Origin: Cytophagaceae bacterium
GTDB lineage: Bacteria; Bacteroidota; Bacteroidia; Cytophagales; Flexibacteraceae
DNA: 64,000 nucleotides
Assembly: GCA_947458545.1 (NCBI GenBank)
Contig: CANGYH010000001.1
Span: 186,001-250,000, forward strand
Reading direction: 5' to 3'
This document shows positions 8,753 through 17,065 of this stretch, piece by piece. The notes beneath the pieces are model-generated. The model saw only the letters and a program-made list of their open reading frames with translations. It searched no databases and had not been told where the DNA came from. Numbering within the stretch: position 1 is the stretch's first letter; the number at the start of each line of letters is the position of its first letter. Made by a program: the position numbers and the translations under genes.

Positions 8753-10342
8753 ATGCAATGGGTGTATATGTGTATGTATGAGACTTGGCTAGGTCTGGTA
8801 GGCTGCATTCGGTACGTTGCCCTAGGTGCTGCTTATCTGGTTTTTGCCGCTATGGCTCATGGCGCAAATACCCCACGGCGGCCCATAGATGTACAGCACT
8901 ACACACTCTGGCTGCACCCAGACGTTGCCACTCAAACCTTGGCCGGAGAGGTGGAAATCCGATTCAGGTTCTTGCCGGGTAGCGGCCCGGTCGTCTTTGA
9001 CCTTGATACTGCCCTGCGGGTAGAGTCTGTAGTGCTAGACAATCTGGTGCAGAGCCGCTTTACGCGGCAAGGTGCTCTTATACAGCTAGATTATGCTTTT
9101 CAGGTGCCTGCCAATACCTATGCCAGGGTCAGGATTAAGTATGCGGGCAAACCCCGCGTTGCCCGCAAACCCCCTTGGGATGGGGGGCTTGTCTGGGCCC
9201 AGACCAAGACGGGGCAGCCTTGGGTAGGCGTGGCCTGCCAGCAAGACGGCGCCTCGCTCTGGTGGCCCTGCAAAGACGACGTGGCCGACGAGCCAGACAG
9301 TGGCGCTATCATTTTGTGCGATGCCCCCCTCGGCCTGACGGCCGTGGCCAATGGCAGGCAAAACGGCCCACCCACGCTTACGGCCGACGGTAAAGGAAGC
9401 ACCTGGCGCTGGGACGTTTCCTATCCCATCAATCCGTATTGCATCTCCTTCAATATTGGGCCTTATGTGAAGCAGACAGAAAGTGTACCCAGCCCTGAAG
9501 GGGCTTTTGCTGCGCGCGTTTGGCTGCTCAAAGAGGACTCTGCCCAAGGATATAGCTACCTCTGGCCCCGCATACGGCAGATGATGGATGGATACCAGGC
9601 CTTGTTTGGGGCCTACCCCTTCGGGCGGGATGGTTATCAGCTCGTCCAAACACCATACTGGGGTATGGAGCATCAGAGCGCCGTTGCCTATGGCAATGGC
9701 TTTAAGCCAGATGGCTTCGGCCTAGACTTTATCCTCATCCACGAGACTGGGCATGAGTGGTGGGGCAACAAGGTTTCTGTGGCAGACCCGGCCGATTTGT
9801 GGGTGCACGAAGCGTTTTGCACCTACGGTGAAGCTTTGCTGTGCGAGCGCCTGTTTGGCAAGGCTGCCATGGATAAATACCTGGCACTGCAACGCGGCCG
9901 GATAGAGAATAAGAGCCCGTTGCAGGGCCCCCGAGGCGTACGCTACCACGGCTGGGCCGATGCCGATATCTACTTTAGAGGGGCTGCGTTGCTGCATAAC
10001 TTGAGGCTGATGGTGGGCGACAGTACGCGCTTTTTACACGCCTTGCAGCAGGTGCTTGCCACCCAGGCATTTAGGCCCACAAGTACCGAGGCTGTCTTGG
10101 CGGTGCTTGGGCAACAGTTGGGCGAGGGCCCTGCGGCATTTCTGCATTTTGCTTTGAGGCTTTCACATCCGCCTAGGCTCCGGTATGCGCCTTTCAGGGG
10201 CGGCTATCGCGTTTGGCTTGAAGGCTACACGGGGCCACCTATAAGCCTTGATGGGCTCTCTGTATCGGGCAAGGCTACTTGGGTAGGCGCCAAACCTGCC
10301 CTACCGCCTGCGTACCTAATAGATGTACAGGCTGCCCGATAG
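8753..10342 (+). CDS. M1 family metallopeptidase (aminopeptidase-like), exported
   Basis: A zinc peptidase of the gluzincin M1 family. The zinc site HETGHEWWGN begins at 9740 and the third ligand comes 18 residues later in VHEAFCTYGEAL, giving the exact HExxH-x18-E spacing. The conserved WWPCKDDVADEPDS and GMEHQSAVAY (in the place of the GAMEN exopeptidase motif) are also present. The N-terminal beta domain precedes the catalytic domain; the length, about 530 residues, is short for the family because there is no long C-terminal helical domain. The start is uncertain: ATGs at 8753, 8768 and 8774 all lead into the hydrophobic stretch YVALGAAYLVFAAMAHGA, which looks like a signal peptide. It probably trims peptides in the periplasm or outside the cell. 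Confidence 0.88.
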   Translation: MQWVYMCMYETWLGLVGCIRYVALGAAYLVFAAMAHGANTPRRPIDVQHYTLWLHPDVATQTLAGEVEIRFRFLPGSGPVVFDLDTALRVESVVLDNLVQSRFTRQGALIQLDYAFQVPANTYARVRIKYAGKPRVARKPPWDGGLVWAQTKTGQPWVGVACQQDGASLWWPCKDDVADEPDSGAIILCDAPLGLTAVANGRQNGPPTLTADGKGSTWRWDVSYPINPYCISFNIGPYVKQTESVPSPEGAFAARVWLLKEDSAQGYSYLWPRIRQMMDGYQALFGAYPFGRDGYQLVQTPYWGMEHQSAVAYGNGFKPDGFGLDFILIHETGHEWWGNKVSVADPADLWVHEAFCTYGEALLCERLFGKAAMDKYLALQRGRIENKSPLQGPRGVRYHGWADADIYFRGAALLHNLRLMVGDSTRFLHALQQVLATQAFRPTSTEAVLAVLGQQLGEGPAAFLHFALRLSHPPRLRYAPFRGGYRVWLEGYTGPPISLDGLSVSGKATWVGAKPALPPAYLIDVQAAR

Positions 10343-10348
10343 AGTGCC

Positions 10349-11008
10349 TTAGTTTTCGTTCCGCCCATCGCGTAGGCGGATGGTGCGGTCGCAGCGATTG
10401 GCCAGGGCAGGGTTGTGCGTTACGATTATGAAGGCCTGCCCAAGATCGGCCCGGAGTTTGAAGAAAAGATCGTGCAACTGGTCTGCATTTTCGCTGTCTA
10501 GGTTGCCGCTGGGCTCGTCTGCCAAAATAAGTGCGGGCTTGTTGAGCATTGCACGGGCAACCGCCACGCGTTGCTGCTCGCCTCCAGAGAGCTGGGCGCC
10601 ACCGTGGTGCATGCGTGCCCCAAGGCCGAGTAAATCGAGCAGCTCTTTGGCGCGCTTTTCTACCTGGCCTTGGGCCTGGCCAGCCAGCAAGCCTGGCATA
10701 CAGACGTTCTCTAGCGCTGTAAACTCGGGCAGCAGGTTATGAAACTGAAATACGAACCCAATCTTTTGGTTGCGGAACCTGGCCAGGTCTACTGGGTTGA
10801 GGGCGAAGGGGTCTTGACCCTCCAGGAGCATAGTACCACCATCGGGCTGCTCTAGCGTGCCTAAGATTTGGAGCAGCGTTGTTTTGCCGGCACCGCTGGG
10901 CCCTACAATGCTGACCACCTCGGCCTGAGCCACCTCTAGCGAGACGCTTTTGAGTGCGGCAAGCGGGCCGTAGCTCTTGGTTAGGTTCTGCGCCAGCAGT
11001 AGCTGCAT
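10349..11008 (-). CDS. lolD: ABC transporter ATP-binding protein, LolD-like
   Basis: A 219-residue ATPase of the LolD/MacB class, which powers lipoprotein release from the inner membrane or a related MacB-type transporter. Walker A GPSGAGKT is at residues 36-43, the Q-loop FVFQFHNLLPEFT near 86-98, the signature LSGGEQQRVAVARA from 140 and Walker B ILADEPSGNLD from 161; H in IIVTHNPALA is the switch histidine. The NLLPEFTALENV segment is typical of LolD. The ATG at 11008 is one base from the stop of ilvE, so the two are co-transcribed; reading frames extending further upstream overlap ilvE and are not needed. No LolC/E-type permease is adjacent, so the membrane partner must be elsewhere. Confidence 0.85.
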   Translation of the reverse strand: MQLLLAQNLTKSYGPLAALKSVSLEVAQAEVVSIVGPSGAGKTTLLQILGTLEQPDGGTMLLEGQDPFALNPVDLARFRNQKIGFVFQFHNLLPEFTALENVCMPGLLAGQAQGQVEKRAKELLDLLGLGARMHHGGAQLSGGEQQRVAVARAMLNKPALILADEPSGNLDSENADQLHDLFFKLRADLGQAFIIVTHNPALANRCDRTIRLRDGRNEN

Positions 11009-11009
11009 A

Positions 11010-12071
11010 TTAAGCGATGGGATGTAGCCAGCCGTGGGTATCTGGCACCAGGCCTTGGCGGATGTCTTCCATCCGCTTTTTGAGGGAGAGCGCCTGGGCA
11101 CTAGAGCTTGGCAGCACATAGTTTACGCCATAAATCTCCAGCTCTTGGATGGGGGCAAAGGTGGCTGCCGTCCCAACCCCGAAGGCGTCATTAAGTTTAC
11201 CTGCCTGGATGGCGTCTCTTAACTCTTCAACGCTTACGGGCCGCTCTTCTACGGACATGCCAGCTTCTCGGGCCAGGGTCAAAACAGAGTCTCTGGTTAC
11301 GCCATCCAGAATGGTATCACTCAATGGCGATGTTACGACCTTGCCATCCAGGATGAAGATGATGTTCATCGTGCCGGCTTCTTCTATATAACGATGCTCT
11401 TGGGCATCCGTCCAGATCACTTGCTGGAAGCCCTCTTGCTGTGCCAAAGAGGTAGGGTAGTAGGCACCGCCATAATTACCGCCTGCTTTTGCCGAGCCTG
11501 TCCCTCCTTTGGCGGCGCGGGTGTAGTGGGGCTCTATCCGCACCTTTAGGGGTTGAGCGTAATATACCCCGGCCAGCGAGCAGAAGATCATAAACTTGTA
11601 GGTATCTGACGGGCGCACGCCTACAAACGGATCTGTTGCAAACAAAAACGGACGTATATACAGCGAATAGCCGGGGCGGTTGGGTACCCAGGCTTCGTCT
11701 AACAACAGCAGCTCGCGCAGGCCACCCATGAAAATCTCTTCTGGCACGGGCGGGATGCAAAGGCGCTCGGCAGAGTGTTGTAGTCGTTTGCAGTTTTTTT
11801 CTGGCCGCCAAACTACCACTTGGCCATTGGCCAACCGGTAGGCCTTCATCCCTTCAAAACAGGTTTGGCCATAGTGCAGTGCTGCCGTTGCAGGCGATAG
11901 CTCTAACGGGCCGTAAGGCAGTATCTGCACGTTACCCCATTTGCCGTCGGCATAGTCTGCCATCAGCATGTGGTCGGCAAAGGTCTGGCCAAACTTTAGC
12001 GTATCCAGGTCTACCTCGTGGAGGCGGCTTGCAGTGGTACGCTTTACTGTAATGGAGAGTGTGTCGGTCAT
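11010..12071 (-). CDS. ilvE: branched-chain amino acid aminotransferase
   Basis: A class IV PLP aminotransferase of 353 residues, the length of the IlvE type that resembles mitochondrial BCAT. It moves the amino group between Leu/Ile/Val and 2-oxoglutarate. The N-terminal FGQTFADHMLMADYADGKWG and FEGMKAYRLANGQVVVWRPEKN segments are family-specific, and the PLP lysine is in GTGSAKAGGNYGGAY near residue 194, followed by EEAGTMNIIF. It is followed after one base by lolD, which suggests a two-gene transcript. Upstream lies a 115-base gap holding an inverted repeat. The direction (synthesis or breakdown) cannot be read from sequence. Confidence 0.95.
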   Translation of the reverse strand: MTDTLSITVKRTTASRLHEVDLDTLKFGQTFADHMLMADYADGKWGNVQILPYGPLELSPATAALHYGQTCFEGMKAYRLANGQVVVWRPEKNCKRLQHSAERLCIPPVPEEIFMGGLRELLLLDEAWVPNRPGYSLYIRPFLFATDPFVGVRPSDTYKFMIFCSLAGVYYAQPLKVRIEPHYTRAAKGGTGSAKAGGNYGGAYYPTSLAQQEGFQQVIWTDAQEHRYIEEAGTMNIIFILDGKVVTSPLSDTILDGVTRDSVLTLAREAGMSVEERPVSVEELRDAIQAGKLNDAFGVGTAATFAPIQELEIYGVNYVLPSSSAQALSLKKRMEDIRQGLVPDTHGWLHPIA

Positions 12072-12128
12072 GGTGGGCTACGATAGGCCAAAAGGGTGCT
12101 GGGGTAGCTGTCCTATCAGGCCCTAAAG

Positions 12129-12158
12129 ATACGCCCCGGCTGCAAGGCCAGGGCGTAT
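12129..12158. repeat. inverted repeat between E2 gene and ilvE
   Basis: ATACGCCC at 12129-12136 is matched by GGGCGTAT at 12151-12158, an 8-base perfect stem with a 14-base loop. It lies downstream of the E2 gene and upstream of ilvE. There is no T-run, so it may be a weak terminator or an operator. Confidence 0.4.
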
Positions 12159-12186
12159 GTATCGGAGGTAAGCAGGGCGGCTCGGA

Positions 12187-13539
12187 CTATAGAGAGCGGT
12201 TCAGGTCGTATTGCTCTAGATAGTCTGCCACGCGGCGTACAAACATGCCGCCGAGGGCACCATCTACCACGCGGTGGTCGTAGCTGTGCGAGAGGAACAT
12301 CATCTGGCGGATACCGATCAAATCGCCGGTAGGCGTTTCGATAACGGCGGGCTTTTTCTGGATAGCCCCCAGTGCCAGAATACCCACTTGCGGCTGCATG
12401 ATGATAGGTGTACCCATCACGTTGCCGAAGCTGCCTACGTTGGATACCGTAAACGTGCCGCCGCCCAGGTCGTCGGGCGTCAGCTTGTTCTCTCGGGCGC
12501 GGCGGGCCAGGTCGTTCACCTTATGGGCAAGGCCAACCAGGCTATACTGATCTGCATTGTGGATGACGGGCACAATCAGGTTGCCCGAGGGCAAGGCTAC
12601 GGCCATGCCGACGTTGATGGCCTTTTTCTTGATGATGCGGTCTCCATCAACTGATACGTTGATGTTGGGGTAGTCTTTAATGGCACGAACGACGGCCTCG
12701 ATGAACATCGGCGTGAAGGTTAGAGCGTCGCCCTCGCGCTTCTTAAACTCGTTCTTCATCCGGTTGCGCCACATCACCAGGTGGGTTACGTCGGCCTCTA
12801 CAAAGCTGGTAACGTGTGGCGAGATGCGCTTGGAGTCTACCATGCGCTGGGCAATCATCTTGCGCATGCGGTCCATCTCCACAATCTCGTCTGCGCCAGA
12901 TACTGAAACCGTGCTTATGACCTGGGTGGCAGGTACAGAAGCTGGTTGCATGGTGGCGGCAGGCGCGGCCACAGGGGCCGAGGCTGCGGCGGGTGCTGCC
13001 ACAGGGCCTGCTTTGCGTGCATCCAGGTAGGCGGCCAGGTCTTGCTTGGTAACGCGGCCTTCTTTGCCTGTGCCAGGGATGCGCTCAAGCTCCTCCATGG
13101 GGATGTTCTCTTCCCGGCTCATAGACAGTACCAGCGGCGAGTAGAACCGGCCCTTCTGGGGCTCGGCCATAAGGGCCAGGGCATTACCCATCAGGCTGGC
13201 GGCTGCAATGGCAGCGGCAGGCTCGGCCTGGGGGGTAGCACCGTTAGACGAGCTTGGCGCTTGCGCGGCAACCTGGGGCGCGCTGGCAGAGGTGCCATTA
13301 GCGGTCTCTATCCGGGCGATGGGGGCACCTACGGCCACAACCGCGCCTGTTTGGGCCAGAATCTCTACCAGTATGCCTGCATGGGTGGCAGGTACTTCTG
13401 TATCTACCTTATCGGTGGCTACTTCTAAAACAGACTCGTCTTGGGCGATGGTGTCACCCACTTTTTTGAGCCAGTTCAGAACGGTGCCTTCCATGATGGA
13501 CTCGCCCATTTTGGGCATTACCATATCAACAATTGCCAT
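12187..13539 (-). CDS. 2-oxoacid dehydrogenase E2 component (dihydrolipoamide acyltransferase)
   Basis: The E2 core of a 2-oxoacid dehydrogenase complex, 450 residues. The order is one lipoyl domain (residues 1-78, lipoyl lysine 44 in EVATDKVDTEVP), an Ala/Pro-rich linker, a peripheral-subunit binding domain near 132-170 (SPLVLSMSREENIPMEELER), a second Ala/Pro linker, and the catalytic domain ending with DHRVVDGALGG, whose His422 and Asp426 are the catalytic pair. Substrate class (pyruvate, 2-oxoglutarate or branched-chain oxoacids) is not decided by sequence. The neighbouring ilvE and nearby HMG-CoA lyase make a branched-chain role plausible, but E1 and E3 genes are absent from the window. 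Confidence 0.93.
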   Translation of the reverse strand: MAIVDMVMPKMGESIMEGTVLNWLKKVGDTIAQDESVLEVATDKVDTEVPATHAGILVEILAQTGAVVAVGAPIARIETANGTSASAPQVAAQAPSSSNGATPQAEPAAAIAAASLMGNALALMAEPQKGRFYSPLVLSMSREENIPMEELERIPGTGKEGRVTKQDLAAYLDARKAGPVAAPAAASAPVAAPAATMQPASVPATQVISTVSVSGADEIVEMDRMRKMIAQRMVDSKRISPHVTSFVEADVTHLVMWRNRMKNEFKKREGDALTFTPMFIEAVVRAIKDYPNINVSVDGDRIIKKKAINVGMAVALPSGNLIVPVIHNADQYSLVGLAHKVNDLARRARENKLTPDDLGGGTFTVSNVGSFGNVMGTPIIMQPQVGILALGAIQKKPAVIETPTGDLIGIRQMMFLSHSYDHRVVDGALGGMFVRRVADYLEQYDLNRSL

Positions 13540-13586
13540 ACTGCAGAGCGAAAGCGTAGAAGCGAGATTTAATTGTGAGCCCCCTA

Positions 13587-13599
13587 CCGGCCTGGCCGG
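13587..13599. repeat. GGCC-rich perfect palindrome in divergent promoter region
   Basis: CCGGCC-T-GGCCGG is a perfect 6+1+6 inverted repeat, flanked by CCCC before and GGGG after. It lies in the 232-base region between the E2 gene and the nitroreductase gene, which diverge. It may be an operator or an RNA hairpin; GGCC is common everywhere here, so chance is possible. Confidence 0.35.
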
Positions 13600-13771
13600 C
13601 CAAGGGGCCTTGGTGTGTAGATTGTCGGCGGCAAAGATACCCGCCCACAGTTGTATGCCTAAAAGGCAGATGCAGCCTTTGGCATTTGTATTGCCGCCTA
13701 AATTGAATGAGGTTAGCCTGCGGCCAAATCTATGGCCTTTGTGCCGGCCGTCTTTGAATTCGTTTACCTAG

Positions 13772-14350
13772 ATGACTACCCTGAATCAACCCCGCCTATC
13801 TGCCTTGGTAGAGGCCCGATACAGCCCCCGTGCCTTTGCCCCCACTGCCCTGCCAGATGGTTATGCCGCATTGCTGTTGGAGGCCGCCCGCCGGGCGCCG
13901 TCTGGTGGCAACGCCCAGCCTTGGCGATTCGTTTATGCAGAAAAGACGCGGCACCCCGAGGTGTTTGACAAGCTGGCCGAAACCCTGACCGGCAATAACC
14001 GAATATGGGCTCCCACAGCACCCATGCTGGTAGCAGCCTTTGCACAAGACCTGAACGCAGAGGGCAAGCCCATCGGCAGTGCCCGCTACGACTGTGGCGC
14101 AGCGCTGGCCTGGCTAACGGTGCAAGCCCAAGAGCTGGGCCTGTATGTGCACCAGATGGGCGGCTTCGACAGGCAAAATCTTGTAGAGGCCTTTGCCGTA
14201 CCCCAGGGTTTTGTGCCAGTTACTATTTCGGCTGTAGGTTACCTGGGCCACCCGGATAGTCTGCCTGAGGATCTGCGCGAGCGAGAGTTGTCTCGAACGG
14301 GACGCAAACCTTTGGCAGAGATCGCATTCACGGGCAGTTTTAACAGTTAA
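13772..14350 (+). CDS. nitroreductase family protein
   Basis: An FMN-dependent nitroreductase-fold protein of 192 residues. The N-terminal RLSALVEARYSPRAFAP matches the family opening (R-x-S-x-R-x-F/Y) that binds FMN phosphate, and EAARRAPSGGNAQPWRFVYA is the second conserved block. GVLGY/AVGYLGHPD near the end with a basic tail (RTGRKPLAEIAF) is also typical. Such enzymes reduce nitro groups, quinones or enals with NAD(P)H; the natural substrate is unknown. It is followed after 13 bases by a NeuD-like acyltransferase on the same strand, so they may share a transcript. Confidence 0.88.
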   Translation: MTTLNQPRLSALVEARYSPRAFAPTALPDGYAALLLEAARRAPSGGNAQPWRFVYAEKTRHPEVFDKLAETLTGNNRIWAPTAPMLVAAFAQDLNAEGKPIGSARYDCGAALAWLTVQAQELGLYVHQMGGFDRQNLVEAFAVPQGFVPVTISAVGYLGHPDSLPEDLRERELSRTGRKPLAEIAFTGSFNS

Positions 14351-14363
14351 TCTTTGCCCAAGC

Positions 14364-15005
14364 ATGCAGATTAATCCGGTTATCATCTTTGGGGCGGGGC
14401 CGCTGGGCCTGGTGGCCTTAGATATTTTTAGGGCAAACGATATTGTAGTCTATGGTTTTTTAGACGATGATGCCAAGCTCCATGGCACCACCGTGCAAGA
14501 GGTGCCTGTGCTTGGCTCTACGGACGACGACGGCTTTTTGAAGCTGATAGGTCAGAAATGTGATGCCTTTATTGCCGTTGACGACGTACGCCTACGCAAA
14601 AGCCTGACAGAGATGCTCAATACGCGCCGCAAAGTGCAGCCTGCCAATGCCGTGCATCCGGCAGCCACGGTAGCGGCCTCTGCCAGCCTTAGCTACGGTT
14701 GCATGATAGGGCCCGGGGCTGTAGTAAACTCTGGCGCATCGCTCGGAGCGCATGTATTGGTGCACGCCGGGGCGGTGGTAGATGCTCAGGCCCAGGTTGA
14801 AGACTTTGTGCAAATTGGTGCCCGTGCCCTGGTGGGTATGGGCGCAACCCTGCATTCAGAGGCTTTTGTTGGGGCAGGCGCCATGGTAGTACCCGGCTTG
14901 CAGATAGGCAAATCGGCTCGGGTTGGGGCAGGCTCTGTTGTTGTAGAGTCTGTGCCCGCCAAGGTTACCGTCTTTGGTAACCCTGCGGCCAAAGTGTCAG
15001 CCTAG
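14364..15005 (+). CDS. NeuD-like left-handed beta-helix acyltransferase
   Basis: A 213-residue sugar O-/N-acyltransferase of the NeuD/PglD class. The N-terminal Rossmann-like part reads VIIFGAGPLGLVALDIF and YGFLDDDAKLHG, and the C-terminal half is a string of hexapeptide repeats (for example PAATVAASASLSYGCMIGPG, AVVNSGASLGAHVLVHAGAV and GAMVVPGLQIGKSARVGAGS) that form a left-handed beta helix and trimerise. Relatives acetylate sialic acid or bacillosamine precursors for surface glycans. The histidine VHAGAVVDAQAQ replaces the usual HxxxxGHD in part, so activity is not certain. Its stop TAG overlaps the stop of the convergent HMG-CoA lyase gene within CTAG. Family assignment is good; substrate is unknown. 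Confidence 0.82.
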   Translation: MQINPVIIFGAGPLGLVALDIFRANDIVVYGFLDDDAKLHGTTVQEVPVLGSTDDDGFLKLIGQKCDAFIAVDDVRLRKSLTEMLNTRRKVQPANAVHPAATVAASASLSYGCMIGPGAVVNSGASLGAHVLVHAGAVVDAQAQVEDFVQIGARALVGMGATLHSEAFVGAGAMVVPGLQIGKSARVGAGSVVVESVPAKVTVFGNPAAKVSA

Positions 15006-15871
15006 GCTTGGAAAACCCTGGGCAAAAAGGCCCTGGCTTCGGCCAGGGCTTCTTTGTTTATACCTGTAGATAGGTTTGCCTGGTTGGCAAAGGCTAAAAC
15101 TGCGTCCGTATCCAGGTTTCCGGTAAGCGCGTCACCGCTTAGGGGGCAGCCACCATAGCCACCTAGTGCTGTGTCCAGATGTTGGCACCCCGCGGCCACG
15201 GCAGCTGCGGCTAAAGCCTGGGCCTGCTCTTTGCGGGCATGGAGGTGGCAGATCCACGTCAGGGTAGGGAAGGCCTGCTGCATTTGGGTAAACGTATGGG
15301 CAATGTCGCCCGGCGTGCCTTTGCCGACGGTGTCTGAGAGGGCAATGTCTGATACCCCCATATCTACCAAACGCCGGGTGAGTTGAGCCAGCCGGTCTGC
15401 CGATACCTCCTCGCCGTACGGATTGCCAAAAGCCATGCTCAGATACACCGTCAGGCTCTGGCCAACTCGGTGCGTCGCCTCGGCAATTTTGGCAAGCTCT
15501 AGCAAAGCCTCATCTATACTTTTGCCTGTGTTGCGCTGCTGAAACTGCTCCGAAACAGAAAGTGGGAAGCCCTGCACGTCTAGCCCCTCGGCGGCGGCGG
15601 CCTGCTGGGCCCCGCGCAGATTAGCTACTATGGCCAGCAACTTGGTGTTTTGCTTAAACGGGGCAATGGATGCCAACACCTCGCCTGTGTCTGCCATTTG
15701 TGGGATGGCCTTTGGGCTAACAAAGCTGCCAAAGTCTAGCACCGGGAACCCCACCGCCAGCAAGCTTTTGAGGTATGCAATTTTGACATCGGTCTTAACG
15801 ATGTGGGCCAAGCCCTGCATCGCGTCGCGAGGGCATTCAGTAAGCGTTAGAAAATCAGAAGCTGCGGCCAT
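15002..15871 (-). CDS. hydroxymethylglutaryl-CoA lyase family protein
   Basis: A 289-residue TIM-barrel lyase of the HMG-CoA lyase group, which splits HMG-CoA to acetoacetate and acetyl-CoA at the end of leucine breakdown. ECPRDAMQG near residues 12-20 holds the Arg15-Asp16 pair. The metal histidines are in HLH (209 and 211), and the loop GGYGGCPLSGDALTGN has the catalytic cysteine (242) and the late Asn. The residue after HLH is Ala, where close HMG-CoA lyases have Asp (HFHD), so the enzyme is somewhat divergent. The 3' end overlaps the acyltransferase by 4 bases on the opposite strand. A related 3-hydroxyacyl-CoA lyase activity is possible. Confidence 0.85.
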   Translation of the reverse strand: MAAASDFLTLTECPRDAMQGLAHIVKTDVKIAYLKSLLAVGFPVLDFGSFVSPKAIPQMADTGEVLASIAPFKQNTKLLAIVANLRGAQQAAAAEGLDVQGFPLSVSEQFQQRNTGKSIDEALLELAKIAEATHRVGQSLTVYLSMAFGNPYGEEVSADRLAQLTRRLVDMGVSDIALSDTVGKGTPGDIAHTFTQMQQAFPTLTWICHLHARKEQAQALAAAAVAAGCQHLDTALGGYGGCPLSGDALTGNLDTDAVLAFANQANLSTGINKEALAEARAFLPRVFQA

Positions 15872-15909
15872 CTTGCAGGTAAGGCCACAATAACTATGCT
15901 ACGCCTTAC

Positions 15910-15914
15910 GGAGG
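15910..15914 (+). promoter_or_regulatory. Shine-Dalgarno GGAGG before tag
   Basis: GGAGG lies 7 bases before the ATG at 15922. Clear Shine-Dalgarno sites are uncommon at other starts in this window, so this one supports the chosen start of tag. Confidence 0.55.
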
Positions 15915-15921
15915 CACAAAC

Positions 15922-16521
15922 ATGACAGAATCCGGTACGAATTCTCAAACAGCGCTGCACCGCTGCCCTTGGGCAGAGCGCAGCCCATTAGAAACCGTTT
16001 ATCATGATACGGCTTGGGGCAAGCCCTGCCGAGACGCTGACCTGCTGTTTGAATATCTGATATTGGATACCTTTCAGGCAGGGTTAAGTTGGGCCATCGT
16101 ACTCAAGAAGCGGGAGGGCTTCAGGCAGGCGTTTCGGCAATTCGACCCAGGGTACATGGCTGCGCTGTCTGATGCAGACCTGGCCCGGCTGGCCCAAGAT
16201 CCAGCCATCATCCGCAACAAGCTCAAGCTGGCAGGTGCGCGCAGAAACGCTCAGGCTTACATGGCCTTAGAGGGGCGTTTGCCGGGCGGTTTGTCTGGCT
16301 TCTTGTGGGGTTTTGTAGCTGGCGAGCCCATCGTCAACCATTGGACGCATCCAGGCCAAGTGCCAGCCCGCACGCCGTTGTCTGACACGGTAAGCAAAGC
16401 TTTGCTGCGGGAGGGTTTCTGTTTTTGTGGCTCCGTTACCACGTACGCATTTATGCAAGCCATTGGCATGGTGAACGACCACCTTGTAAGTTGCCCGTGC
16501 CACCCTTACAACCAGCCTTAA
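15922..16521 (+). CDS. tag: DNA-3-methyladenine glycosylase I
   Basis: Tag removes 3-methyladenine from alkylated DNA as the first step of base excision repair. The 199-residue protein keeps the zinc 'snap' of the E. coli enzyme with the same spacing: Cys15 and His28 near the N-terminus (RCPWAERSPLETVYHDTAWG), and His187 and Cys191 at the end (NDHLVSCPCH). The family block FEYLILDTFQAGLSWAIVLKKREGF and the adjacent RNKLKLAGARRNAQAY are also present. The stop TAA overlaps the TAA of the convergent effector-binding gene within TTAA. Confidence 0.95.
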   Translation: MTESGTNSQTALHRCPWAERSPLETVYHDTAWGKPCRDADLLFEYLILDTFQAGLSWAIVLKKREGFRQAFRQFDPGYMAALSDADLARLAQDPAIIRNKLKLAGARRNAQAYMALEGRLPGGLSGFLWGFVAGEPIVNHWTHPGQVPARTPLSDTVSKALLREGFCFCGSVTTYAFMQAIGMVNDHLVSCPCHPYNQP

Positions 16522-16991
16522 GCCTGCTGCGGCTCGGCCTCTAGCGTTGAAACGTAAATTTCAAGTTCGCTTAGGAGGCCATTCTGGGCCTTAGGGCCGT
16601 AAATCTCAAAGTCGAAGGTGTATGCGCGCCGGGCAAGGCCGTTGTCTATTTGTTGCCAGGCCTGGGTTCTGATTTCTGGCATGGCCCCCCTGGCCAGAAA
16701 CAGCTGGTAGGTACCCTCTGGTACCTGAAGCGATTGCAAGCCATCGGGGACTGCCTCTTGGCTAGAGACCTTGTAGCCCACCATTATGGTAACGCTGCTC
16801 TGGTTTGCGCCTTCGTGTCTATACACGGTGTACACCGACCCTTCTGTAGGATCGGGTATTGAAGCAACTAAGGGCTCGTGGAGAAACCGAGACCAAAGCT
16901 CTGCCAGAGCTGATTCTGCTTGCTCCTTTGGTATGGTCTGCTGGAGCCCGGTTAGGCAAAAAGCTGACATCTTCAGTATCTGACCTTCCAT
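16518..16991 (-). CDS. GyrI-like small-molecule binding (effector-binding) domain protein
   Basis: A stand-alone effector-binding domain of 157 residues, related to the C-terminal ligand domain of AraC/MerR-type regulators and to GyrI/SbmC. The late segment FDFEIYGPKAQNGLLSELEIYVSV-like (here YVSTL) is the family's hallmark, and VPEGTYQLFLARG is the middle strand. There is no DNA-binding domain. Such proteins bind or hydrolyse hydrophobic small molecules; the ligand is unknown. I chose ATG 16991; an upstream TTG at 17015 is possible. Confidence 0.75.
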   Translation of the reverse strand: MEGQILKMSAFCLTGLQQTIPKEQAESALAELWSRFLHEPLVASIPDPTEGSVYTVYRHEGANQSSVTIMVGYKVSSQEAVPDGLQSLQVPEGTYQLFLARGAMPEIRTQAWQQIDNGLARRAYTFDFEIYGPKAQNGLLSELEIYVSTLEAEPQQA

Positions 16992-17065
16992 AATGTGTCG
17001 AGAGGCAATCGGCAATTATGTAGTCCTATTGCGGTATTAGGTTACGCAGCCCTACCTGCGGGGGT

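Noticed and set aside
10349-11119. Longer LolD starting at 11119
   Set aside because: It would overlap ilvE by 110 bases and adds non-homologous residues; ATG 11008 sits one base from the ilvE stop.
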